A program made the position numbers and the translations under genes. A stretch of 8,160 nt of DNA from NCBI GenBank assembly GCA_030595585.1, contig JAUVCY010000065.1:1-8160 (forward strand), written 5' to 3'. How positions within the stretch are numbered: the first letter of the stretch is position 1; each line of letters opens with the position of its first letter. Under the pieces are notes generated by a model. It made no database searches. It saw only the letters and a list, made by a program, of their open reading frames with translations, and was not told the DNA's origin. Below are positions 1 to 5,865 of the stretch, piece after piece. Origin of the DNA: Thermoplasmatota archaeon (lineage in GTDB: Archaea; Thermoplasmatota; Penumbrarchaeia; Penumbrarchaeales; Penumbrarchaeaceae).

Positions 1-81
1 TTCGAGAGCAGGGAACACCTGGTCCAGGCGCACATGGTTGGAGCATATGTCCTCTCGCTCTGCGGTGAGGACAAACAGTAA
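1..81 (+). CDS. C-terminal end of an unrecognised protein (partial)
   Basis: Frame 1 is open from the left edge to a TAA at 79-81 and encodes 26 residues, ending LSLCGEDKQ. The third codon positions are rich in G and C, as in the clear genes of this window, and the peptide looks like an ordinary amphipathic C-terminus (QAHMVGAYVLSLCG). Frame 2 is also open here, up to a stop near 118, but its product is an arginine/serine-rich peptide with poorer codon use, so frame 1 is preferred. Too little is visible to name a family. The next candidate gene starts 41 bp downstream on the same strand, so the two could share a transcript that ends at the hairpin at 218-239. Confidence 0.5.
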   Translation, partial: FESREHLVQAHMVGAYVLSLCGEDKQ

Positions 82-122
82 AAGGAAAAGGCCGATGGGC
101 CATCATAAAGGATGTGGTTAAC

Positions 123-206
123 ATGGCTAAGGCAAGAGTAAACATCAAGGCCTTCAAGGCTGGAGAGACGGCCTTCGAGGATTGGCTCACTAAGAAGACC
201 TGTTAG
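123..206 (+). CDS. Possible 27-residue lysine-rich small protein
   Basis: An ATG at 123 opens a 28-codon frame ending in TAG at 204-206. The product starts MAKARVNIKAFKAGET and ends WLTKKTC; it is basic and has one terminal cysteine. A purine-rich stretch, AAAGGATGTGG (107-117), lies just upstream and could serve as a weak ribosome binding site. The strong hairpin at 218-239 begins 11 nt after the stop, which supports this being the end of a transcript. The sequence contains an imperfect internal repeat, GGCCTTCAAGG followed by GGCCTTCGAGG, which encodes the KAFKAG/TAFED part. I do not recognise a family. The alternative is that this is only the 3' untranslated tail of the gene ending at 81. 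No homology evidence is available to decide. Confidence 0.33.
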   Translation: MAKARVNIKAFKAGETAFEDWLTKKTC

Positions 207-217
207 AGGGAAAGAGC

Positions 218-250
218 AACGGCCCTGCAAAGGGCCGTTCCACCTTCTTG
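218..250 (+). terminator. GNRA-capped hairpin terminator
   Basis: A perfect 9-bp stem is formed by AACGGCCCT (218-226) and AGGGCCGTT (231-239), closed by a GCAA loop, which is a GNRA tetraloop. A pyrimidine-rich run (CCACCTTCTTGTCCC) follows on the plus strand. On the minus strand the hairpin is followed by GCTCTTTCCCTCT, so it might also stop transcripts arriving from the gene at 416-601. The stem is unambiguous in the sequence; its role as terminator is inferred from its position just after a stop codon and from the tract that follows. Confidence 0.65.
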
Positions 251-415
251 TCCCTGCCCAGATGCAGAAGATCGCTGCATCCTTTCAATATCAGTACGGG
301 CACGCTGTACAATCTGGTGTGTATTCCTTCTTCAGGGTGGGCACCATTCGGGTTCTGCCTCCCTGTGGGGGGTAGTTCCATGCTGGAACCTCTATTTGGA
401 ACCGAACTCATTTCA
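251..415. other. Gene-poor stretch with several short hairpins
   Basis: No convincing gene lies here. Three hairpins can be drawn. One pairs GGCACC with GGGTTCTGCC around 340-359, with an internal mismatch. One pairs CCTCCC (358-363) with GGGGGG (367-372) across TGT; it competes with the first for bases 358-359. One pairs GTTCCA (375-380) with TGGAAC (384-389) across TGC. On the minus strand they lie just after the stop of the gene at 416-601 and could mark its 3' end, although no T-rich tract follows. A 73-codon minus-strand frame (190-411) has a good upstream AGGAG but an unconvincing product. An uncharacterised structured RNA is possible but unsupported. Confidence 0.35.
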
Positions 416-601
416 TCAACTCCTCAGGTGCATGATCACCTTTTTCTTGGCCATGTTCCTGTCCTGGCTTTCCAGGTCAGTCCATGTGGCCTCATCGATG
501 ATCCCCCTGCGAAGAAGGGACCTTCTGTGGATCATGTCGATGAAGGATGAATCTATCTCCACTGTTTCCGACCTTACATCCATGTAGATAAATTCGGCCA
601 T
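416..601 (-). CDS. Small hypothetical protein, 61 residues, divergent from TBP
   Basis: The frame starts at an ATG at 601 and ends in TGA at 416-418. The product begins MAEFIYMDVRSETVEIDSSF and ends KKVIMHLRS. An acidic N-terminal strand-like part is followed by a basic patch (HRRSLLRRG, residues 25-33) and a probable helix. There is no signal peptide, membrane segment or metal motif. Codon choice (AGG, ATC, GAC, CTG) resembles the clear genes of the window and reads better than the overlapping plus-strand frames, whose products are unprotein-like. I see no ribosome binding site before the ATG and no TATA box at leaderless distance. The TTTTTAAAGG motif on the minus strand near 672-680 could drive it with a leader of about 50 nt. 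It is transcribed away from the TBP gene. Function unknown. Confidence 0.52.
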   Translation of the reverse strand: MAEFIYMDVRSETVEIDSSFIDMIHRRSLLRRGIIDEATWTDLESQDRNMAKKKVIMHLRS

Positions 602-632
602 CAGATATTATTAGTTGATATGGGAACTCCCG

Positions 633-649
633 CGGATATCCGATATCCG
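633..649. promoter_or_regulatory. GATATCC palindrome/tandem repeat, candidate operator
   Basis: CGGATATCCG (633-642) is a perfect 10-bp palindrome, and its GATATCC half is repeated immediately in tandem (635-641 and 642-648). It sits 35 bp upstream of the TBP TATA box and 31 bp upstream of the divergent gene's ATG, where a regulator could act on either gene. Further GATAT words occur at 604, 617, 701 and 777. The repeats are visible; binding by a regulator is inference only. Confidence 0.3.
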
Positions 650-675
650 AAAGACAATCTGGGGGTAGCTCCTTT

Positions 676-691
676 AAAAAGGGTTTATATA
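676..691 (+). promoter_or_regulatory. Archaeal BRE/TATA promoter of the TBP gene
   Basis: TTTATATA at 684-691 is a near-consensus archaeal TATA box, preceded by the purine-rich AAAAAGGG (676-683), which fits a TFB recognition element. Archaeal transcription usually starts about 25 nt downstream of the box, here around 711-716, leaving a leader of roughly 100 nt before the start codon at 818. The inverted repeat GATA-TAGGGCCG-TATC (701-716) straddles the predicted start site. Because the promoted gene encodes TBP itself, the box is a natural point for autoregulation, although the sequence alone does not show this. Confidence 0.75.
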
Positions 692-806
692 CTGTTTTAC
701 GATATAGGGCCGTATCTACCCCCCAATAAATGTTGTTGTATCGGATCGGTACGACTCATTTACTGGCCCCTGATGAGATATCACGGGAAATGTGAGAGAA
801 AAAATA

Positions 807-815
807 GAGGTGATC
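807..815 (+). promoter_or_regulatory. Ribosome binding site that sets the TBP start
   Basis: GAGGTGATC is a long match to the anti-Shine-Dalgarno sequence at the end of archaeal 16S rRNA. The GAGGTG core ends 5 nt before the ATG at 818 and 11 nt before the ATG at 824. It argues against the in-frame upstream ATGs at 620 and 773, which lack such a site. Confidence 0.75.
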
Positions 816-817
816 TT

Positions 818-1366
818 ATGGACATGGAAATAGTAATTCAGAATGTAGTGGCCTCCTCATCCATTGGAGTCCCCCTGGACCTGACGAAGATATCGATGAG
901 CCTTGAGGATGCTGAGTATGTTCCGGAGAAGTTTCCCGGACTCATTTACAAGCTGAAGGACCCAAAGACCGCGATGCTTCTTTTCACAAGCGGAAAACTT
1001 GTATGTACCGGTGCCAAGAGCGTTGCAATGGTCCATAAGGCCGTTGGGATCGTTCTGGGCAACATCGCCAAACTGGGGATAGAGGTACCGGATAAGCCGG
1101 ATATCAAGGTTCAGAACATCGTTGCAACCTCCGATCTGAAGAAGGACCTAAACCTCAACACTATCGCCATATCCCTTGGACTGGAGAAGGTGGAGTACGA
1201 GCCGGAGCAGTTTCCCGGTCTCGTGTATCGTGTGGAGAAGCCCAAGGTCGTTATGCTTCTCTTCGGCTCGGGAAAGATCGTATGTACCGGTGCAAAGGAG
1301 ATTTCCGACATAGATCTCGCCCTCAAGGAGATCGTCAGAGAGCTCACAGATGCTGGGCTTATCTAA
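818..1366 (+). CDS. tbp: TATA-box-binding protein (TBP)
   Basis: This general transcription factor binds the promoter TATA box, bends the DNA and recruits TFB and RNA polymerase. The 182-residue product is the usual archaeal length and consists of the two direct repeats that form the saddle, about residues 4-85 and 96-176. Matching motifs are KFPGLIYKL with MLLFTSGKLVCTGAK in the first, and QFPGLVYRV with MLLFGSGKIVCTGAK in the second. The phenylalanines that wedge into DNA in known TBPs correspond to F39, F56, F132 and F149, all present. Repeat 2 begins with the typical IKVQNIVA. The start at 818 is chosen for the strong GAGGTGATC site at 807; 824 is possible, since homologues commonly begin near the MEIVIQN segment. 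The frame is open further upstream to 620, but that would translate across the TATA box. There is no acidic C-terminal tail; the protein ends ELTDAGLI. The gene is apparently monocistronic, with its own promoter and terminator. Identification is very secure. Confidence 0.97.
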   Translation: MDMEIVIQNVVASSSIGVPLDLTKISMSLEDAEYVPEKFPGLIYKLKDPKTAMLLFTSGKLVCTGAKSVAMVHKAVGIVLGNIAKLGIEVPDKPDIKVQNIVATSDLKKDLNLNTIAISLGLEKVEYEPEQFPGLVYRVEKPKVVMLLFGSGKIVCTGAKEISDIDLALKEIVRELTDAGLI

Positions 1367-1400
1367 TAGAGTAAAAGAGGTTTTAGATTCCGTATAGGGT

Positions 1401-1438
1401 CCCCCGTTATTCGGGCGGGGGGAATTTTATTTAAATTT
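1401..1438 (+). terminator. Terminator of the TBP gene
   Basis: CCCCCG (1401-1406) pairs with CGGGGG (1416-1421) around a 9-nt loop. It is followed directly by the T-rich tract AATTTTATTTAAATTT (1423-1438), a form that ends transcription efficiently in archaea. It lies 35 nt after the TBP stop codon and is oriented for the plus strand. Confidence 0.7.
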
Positions 1439-1439
1439 G

Positions 1440-1471
1440 AAAAAGGAACGATGTACGGGCTGATCGCCCGT
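1440..1471 (-). terminator. Terminator of the beta-helix surface protein gene
   Basis: ACGGGC (1455-1460) and GCCCGT (1466-1471) form a perfect 6-bp stem with a 5-nt loop. Read on the minus strand, the stem is followed after about ten bases by a TTTTT run (complement of 1440-1444) and further T-rich sequence. It starts 18 nt beyond the minus-strand stop codon. With the plus-strand terminator next to it, this gives a back-to-back pair between the convergent genes. Confidence 0.55.
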
Positions 1472-1488
1472 CCATCATGCACATCCTT

Positions 1489-4400
1489 CTATTCCTCGTA
1501 GCCTTGGTCTACACGCCTCCTTGCCATCACGACGATGATGATCAGGACAAGTAGTACGATAACCGTTGCGAGTGAGATAATGCAACACAGAGCGAGGTAA
1601 CTATCCTCTTTTTCGGATGAGCCCGGCTGGTCCATTGTGCCTTCGAACTCCCCCTCGGTCCAGTCAACTCCATCTTCCTCTCCGCTGAAGTGGTAGGGGT
1701 AGGTTTCGCCCCTCTTGAACTCATCAGCGGGTATCGTCACGGAGTAGTTACCAGGGTGGGTCTCCACCAGTTCAAATGAGCCTACGCCATCTATGACGAT
1801 GTGAATATTCTGGTCAGGGTCTCCCGACGCGGTCACCGTCCAGTCGCCTGTGTCCTCGTCGATCTCCACGTTCACCTCGTCGATCTCAAGCACCCCTCCG
1901 GGTATAGTTGACCCTTCTCCCCTTACGGTAACATCAAGGGTAACGGCAACGGTGTATTCACCATCGGAGATAGAAAGGGCCACAGTGTCGGTCCAGTCCA
2001 CCTCGCTATCTGGATAGGAGAAGATAAGATCCCCACCTGCATAGCCGGCAAAGCCAGAATCGGTGCTAAAAACGAGATCTGTCGAGTCCACATCCTCAAT
2101 GTACGCAGAGAGGTCCACAATTGTCGAAACCCCGGCATCGACCACTATCGAAAGAGGATCATCCCCGGTCCAGATGGGTGCATCATTTACAGGAGAGACG
2201 TTGATCGTCAGTGTGGTGTTGGTGAAGTGCTCCCCATCGGTGAGATAGAGTGGAATGGACAGGATGCCGAACCAATCGGGGTCAGGAATAATGGTAAGGT
2301 TCTCTACATCCCAGGATTGTGTGCAGTTTGTGAAACCAGGGTAACTACCCCAGGACAGGTACGGTCCATCAATGTCGCTTCCCCATTCGGATAGGTTTAT
2401 CCATATGCTGGTGTCCTCGGTCGAGCTCATAACAGGCAGGTCCTGATCAAGGGATGGCGCGTCGTTCACGGGAGTGACGTTGACAAGAAGTTGGACCTCC
2501 ACCCTGTCGCCCCAGCTGTCATCACAGGCAAGGACGATGGTCTCGTTTCCGAACCAGTTCTCATCCCCCCAGATCGTCAACATCCCATCTTCCAGGTCGA
2601 TGTTGAGCCGTGTTGAGATGGACACATGGACGCTGAATGTAATCTCGTCGTTATCGTCGAACCAGACTGACAGGTTCCCCGTCCAGTTGCCATCCTCTGC
2701 AAATGTTATCGACTCCGGGCCCGAGAATACTGGAAGCTGGTTGAGGACAAGGTTGAGATATGTCTCCCGGAGAAGATGGACCGTGGTCGAGTTAATGAGC
2801 TCTCCAAGGATCGCTGTAACCTCATATGTGGACGTGTCATGGGAGGTGATGTGGTCTATGGTCACACAGGGCAGGTTTTCATTTTTCCAGGTCCCATCGA
2901 CGGACCCGTTGAAAATCTCAACTTCCAAAGAGGAAATTGTGAGGTCGCATAGAATTGGCGCCCCTGTCTCATCCGTGACTTCCACGGTGAGAGGGTAGGT
3001 CCAGTTCACGTATGTTCCGGGAGATTCCACCTCGGTCCAGACGGGAATGCCCACACAATTTCTCACCTCAATATGGCTCTCAGTAAGGTGATCCAGCCTG
3101 GCCCTGATCATGGTGCTCTCAATTATTCTTACGGGGTTGTTTCCAAGGCTTGAATTCCTGATCAATGAGCCGTCCGAGTCCGTGAGTTGGAGGGGAAGCT
3201 CGACCAGGCGGAAATCACAGTCAGAGGCCATGACGGGAGCTCCGTCGGCCATTACCCCGATCTTCTGATCGTGGAAAGAGACGTTCATAAGGGTCAGATC
3301 GCGGTCATCCCGCATAGTATGATGATCTATTGCGTTGGAACCGGTATCGAAGTATGTATCAGAGATCACGGTCTTACCGGATCCGTTCAGTCCAACTCCG
3401 AAATCGGAGAAAGCTCCGGATGTTATCGAGAGATCCGCTCCCAAGTTCCTGATACAGGTCTCGATCCCCGAGAACCGGTTTTGGTCCAGGGAGGTATCTC
3501 CCATGATCATAAGGAAAAGGCCCATTGTGAGGTTGTTGAACGTATTGTTCCTGAACAGGATATCCCCCTGCCAGTAGATCCCCATGAAGTCAACGAGTGT
3601 AACCCCGGATGTTATTAGGGAGAATTGGTTGTCTTCGAATATGGAGCCGGTCAGGTTGCCGATGGAATCGACCCCCTTCAGGACGGTGCCCATTGCAGAC
3701 TCTCCCCCGGTGAATCTGCATCCTGTGACCAGCATTTCCTGTGAATCGCCCTCAACCCGTATCGCGGATGTCGAGGCTGCCCTGTGATAGAGGTTGAACG
3801 AACAGTCGACGATGGAAAGATCCGGGCTGTTCTGAACAAGGAGCAAATTATCCTCGAAAATACTATTGGATAATTCGATCCCGTTCAGGGATGTGTTATG
3901 GCAGGAGTCGATGATGACTGCCTCGTCACCAGAAAAAATGGTAGATCCTGTCCAGGAGAATGAGGAGTCTATTGCGGCAATTCCAACACCGCCAGGGCCA
4001 GAAACTGGTGTATCCTGGCCGACTATGCCTGTCGACGCTTCCATTATCACCGCAGATCCCAGATCGCTCTCGAGGAAACTATCCCTGATGGTCACCCTCT
4101 CGCAATCCATGATGCTGATGGCAAAGTCGATCACCTGTTCCGTCTTGATTTCCTCAAGGAGAACCTCTGTGCTGAGCTCAATATATATCCCTCCCTGGTT
4201 TCTTCCGTTGAAGAGATGAAGGTTGGAGAGGGTGATCCAGTCAGAGTTCAGTACGTGCAGTGGCTCATCCTGATGATAGATGGTGGCATTCTTGAGGGCG
4301 GCCCCGTTCGCCCCATTGAAGGTTACGTGGTCTGATACGGGCCACAATATCAGGTTCTCCCTCTCCTGTCCCTCCAGTTTCACACCGGACTCGAAATGGG

Positions 4401-5685
4401 GCATATCGAAGTAGTAGATGAACCTGTATACCACGTTCTTCGGACCGTGTGTGGTCGCATTGGTGAGGATGAGATATGTTGTTCCGGGGGAGCCGTATGC
4501 CGCGGCCTGGGCCGGAGTGGCATATGTGGGTCCGGTGGTGCCAACCGGGACCACGGCGGTTCTGCACATCCTGATCCAGGCACTGGCCGTACCAGGGGCC
4601 CTGACGTTGGCATCCGTGTAGCCGTCCCCGTCCGTATCGATGTACATGGGGTCCGACAGGTTGGTCAGATGGTTGTTGTAGATGTCGTAATCAAGTGCCG
4701 AGCCGTTGATCCTCATGAGGTATCTCCTCGATGAGATGATGTTGTCCTTGATGATTGTGGGAGGAGAGGTATTATCTATCTCAATTCCTGCGTTATTTCC
4801 CTTGAAATTGAGAGACATTATGGTGTTGTTCTCGATCAGGGTATCAAGGGCTGAATCCAGAGTTACCCCCTTGTCATAGGCCATAATGGAGTTGTTCTTC
4901 AGCTGAAGGCCAGTTATGGCCACCCCATAGAAGCCGATATCCGAGTTATACAGGGTGTTGTTCTCAACCAGGTTTTGGTGGGAGGAGGCCGTGTTAAAAC
5001 CAATTCCGATCTTCCCACCATATATCTGATTTCCGATCAGGTTCATATCGGCCGTATCTATACAGATGAGGCTCATCTCTTCCATGGACGTGAAGTGGTT
5101 TTCTTGTATCGTTATCCCGTCGTAGCCTGAGTTCACATGGATCCCATACAGCCCGTTGCTGAACATATTCCCTAGTACCGTCACATCAACAGGGCCAGAG
5201 ATAGCACCGCCGAGCATATTGAGCCCAATATTAAAATTGGAGAAGCTGGAATTGACCACCCTCAGGGAGCTCTCCTGGCCTATCTCACCTGTGCTTAATG
5301 ATTCGAGACCAGTATCTGCATTCTTGATCCGGGCAACGTCCAGGACGATCGTTGAGTCAGGGAGCGATTCGATCCCAGCCCAGGTGTTTCCCGGGGTGCT
5401 GGTTATGGTCGCCCATGCAGTTTCATTTCCGGAAACGGTAAGGGTACCGTCCTCGACGAAGATGCCCTTTCCACTATCCATCTGCACCGTGACGCCAGGG
5501 TCGATTATGAGATGTCCTCCTGATTGGACGTAGATGTCGTCGTAGTATATCGCATCCCCACTTATGTGCTGTGTTGAATCAATAACAACGGCCGATGCCT
5601 GCGGCATATGGACGATAATCAGTGACAACGAACCTGTCAGCAGTAACAGGACCACAAGCAGCGCTGGTTTTCCTTTTAAATTCAT
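1489..5685 (-). CDS. Secreted, membrane-anchored beta-helix/cadherin-like surface protein
   Basis: This 1398-residue protein probably sits on the outer cell face. Residues 1-32 are a signal peptide (MNLKGKP, a leucine/valine core, then QASA as likely cleavage site). Residues 35-345 are a right-handed parallel beta-helix of PbH1-type coils with recurring NNT/NNS turns, such as LIENNTIM. Residues 345-440 form a linker with the calcium-loop-like DTDGDGYTD. Residues 440-880 are a second beta-helix. Residues 890-975 are probably Ig-like. Three cadherin-like/tandem-95 modules follow (about 983-1075, 1077-1167, 1169-1256), two of them joined at PVNDAP. A last beta domain (1265-1352) precedes a membrane helix (1363-1387) and the tail ARRRVDQGYEE. 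Many N-x-S/T sequons suggest heavy N-glycosylation. Such proteins may bind or cleave polysaccharide or mediate adhesion; I see no catalytic motif, so the role is open. It appears to be a single-gene unit: TATA box upstream, terminator downstream. The start fits the signal peptide and promoter, though the ribosome site (GGGGGACGGG) is atypical. Confidence 0.88.
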   Translation of the reverse strand: MNLKGKPALLVVLLLLTGSLSLIIVHMPQASAVVIDSTQHISGDAIYYDDIYVQSGGHLIIDPGVTVQMDSGKGIFVEDGTLTVSGNETAWATITSTPGNTWAGIESLPDSTIVLDVARIKNADTGLESLSTGEIGQESSLRVVNSSFSNFNIGLNMLGGAISGPVDVTVLGNMFSNGLYGIHVNSGYDGITIQENHFTSMEEMSLICIDTADMNLIGNQIYGGKIGIGFNTASSHQNLVENNTLYNSDIGFYGVAITGLQLKNNSIMAYDKGVTLDSALDTLIENNTIMSLNFKGNNAGIEIDNTSPPTIIKDNIISSRRYLMRINGSALDYDIYNNHLTNLSDPMYIDTDGDGYTDANVRAPGTASAWIRMCRTAVVPVGTTGPTYATPAQAAAYGSPGTTYLILTNATTHGPKNVVYRFIYYFDMPHFESGVKLEGQERENLILWPVSDHVTFNGANGAALKNATIYHQDEPLHVLNSDWITLSNLHLFNGRNQGGIYIELSTEVLLEEIKTEQVIDFAISIMDCERVTIRDSFLESDLGSAVIMEASTGIVGQDTPVSGPGGVGIAAIDSSFSWTGSTIFSGDEAVIIDSCHNTSLNGIELSNSIFEDNLLLVQNSPDLSIVDCSFNLYHRAASTSAIRVEGDSQEMLVTGCRFTGGESAMGTVLKGVDSIGNLTGSIFEDNQFSLITSGVTLVDFMGIYWQGDILFRNNTFNNLTMGLFLMIMGDTSLDQNRFSGIETCIRNLGADLSITSGAFSDFGVGLNGSGKTVISDTYFDTGSNAIDHHTMRDDRDLTLMNVSFHDQKIGVMADGAPVMASDCDFRLVELPLQLTDSDGSLIRNSSLGNNPVRIIESTMIRARLDHLTESHIEVRNCVGIPVWTEVESPGTYVNWTYPLTVEVTDETGAPILCDLTISSLEVEIFNGSVDGTWKNENLPCVTIDHITSHDTSTYEVTAILGELINSTTVHLLRETYLNLVLNQLPVFSGPESITFAEDGNWTGNLSVWFDDNDEITFSVHVSISTRLNIDLEDGMLTIWGDENWFGNETIVLACDDSWGDRVEVQLLVNVTPVNDAPSLDQDLPVMSSTEDTSIWINLSEWGSDIDGPYLSWGSYPGFTNCTQSWDVENLTIIPDPDWFGILSIPLYLTDGEHFTNTTLTINVSPVNDAPIWTGDDPLSIVVDAGVSTIVDLSAYIEDVDSTDLVFSTDSGFAGYAGGDLIFSYPDSEVDWTDTVALSISDGEYTVAVTLDVTVRGEGSTIPGGVLEIDEVNVEIDEDTGDWTVTASGDPDQNIHIVIDGVGSFELVETHPGNYSVTIPADEFKRGETYPYHFSGEEDGVDWTEGEFEGTMDQPGSSEKEDSYLALCCIISLATVIVLLVLIIIVVMARRRVDQGYEE

Positions 5686-5722
5686 GGTTTTCCCGTCCCC
5701 CTATTGGTTGCAAAGATTTCTG

Positions 5723-5733
5723 TAAATATATAA
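5723..5733 (-). promoter_or_regulatory. TATA box of the beta-helix protein gene
   Basis: On the minus strand this reads TTATATATTTA, a good archaeal TATA box. A start about 25 nt downstream would fall near 5702, giving a leader of about 17 nt with the purine-rich GGGGGACGGG ahead of the ATG at 5685. It lies in the 180-bp gap after the operon ending at 5866, so the surface protein is probably transcribed independently. I see no strong terminator for the upstream operon in this gap, only a weak 5-bp stem at 5836-5854, so some read-through is possible. Confidence 0.65.
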
Positions 5734-5865
5734 CACTTCTCACTTGATCCTGTAATATTAAATAGAATTATGGTCCCATCGTTCAGGTGGGGGCATGTCG
5801 GTTCTATATGCTGGAAGCTACAAGGGTGGGAATAACAGGTCAAAGGGCCACCTGGCTCTATCCAT

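Noticed and set aside
190..411. 73-codon minus-strand frame with an AGGAG motif 8 nt before its ATG, starting just after the gene at 416-601
   Set aside because: The product is a compositionally odd peptide without fold-like pattern, and it reads through the perfect hairpin at 218-239. The AGGAG is part of the preceding coding sequence and could be chance. Kept only as a remote possibility.
248..550. 100-codon plus-strand frame
   Set aside because: It is rich in proline, serine and cysteine with no family resemblance and runs antisense to the better minus-strand frame at 416-601. No ribosome site is visible.
769..800. CTGATGA followed by GGGAAA in the TBP leader, resembling a hammerhead ribozyme core or a C/D-box kink-turn
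   Set aside because: No flanking strand pairs to form hammerhead stem I or III, stem II would be trivial, and no matching D box or guide layout is present.
620..817. N-terminal extension of the TBP frame to the upstream ATG at 620
   Set aside because: It would start upstream of the TATA box and translate through the promoter. The GAGGTGATC site and TBP homology place the start at 818.
2474..2998. 174-codon plus-strand frame inside the surface protein gene
   Set aside because: It is a shadow of the minus-strand gene: serine/threonine/arginine-rich with no motif, and the minus-strand frame is unambiguous.
5836..5854. Weak hairpin (CAGGT/ACCTG) after the acyl-CoA synthetase/P-loop operon as a terminator
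   Set aside because: It has only 5 bp with a 9-nt loop, and no T-rich tract follows closely. Not strong enough to annotate.
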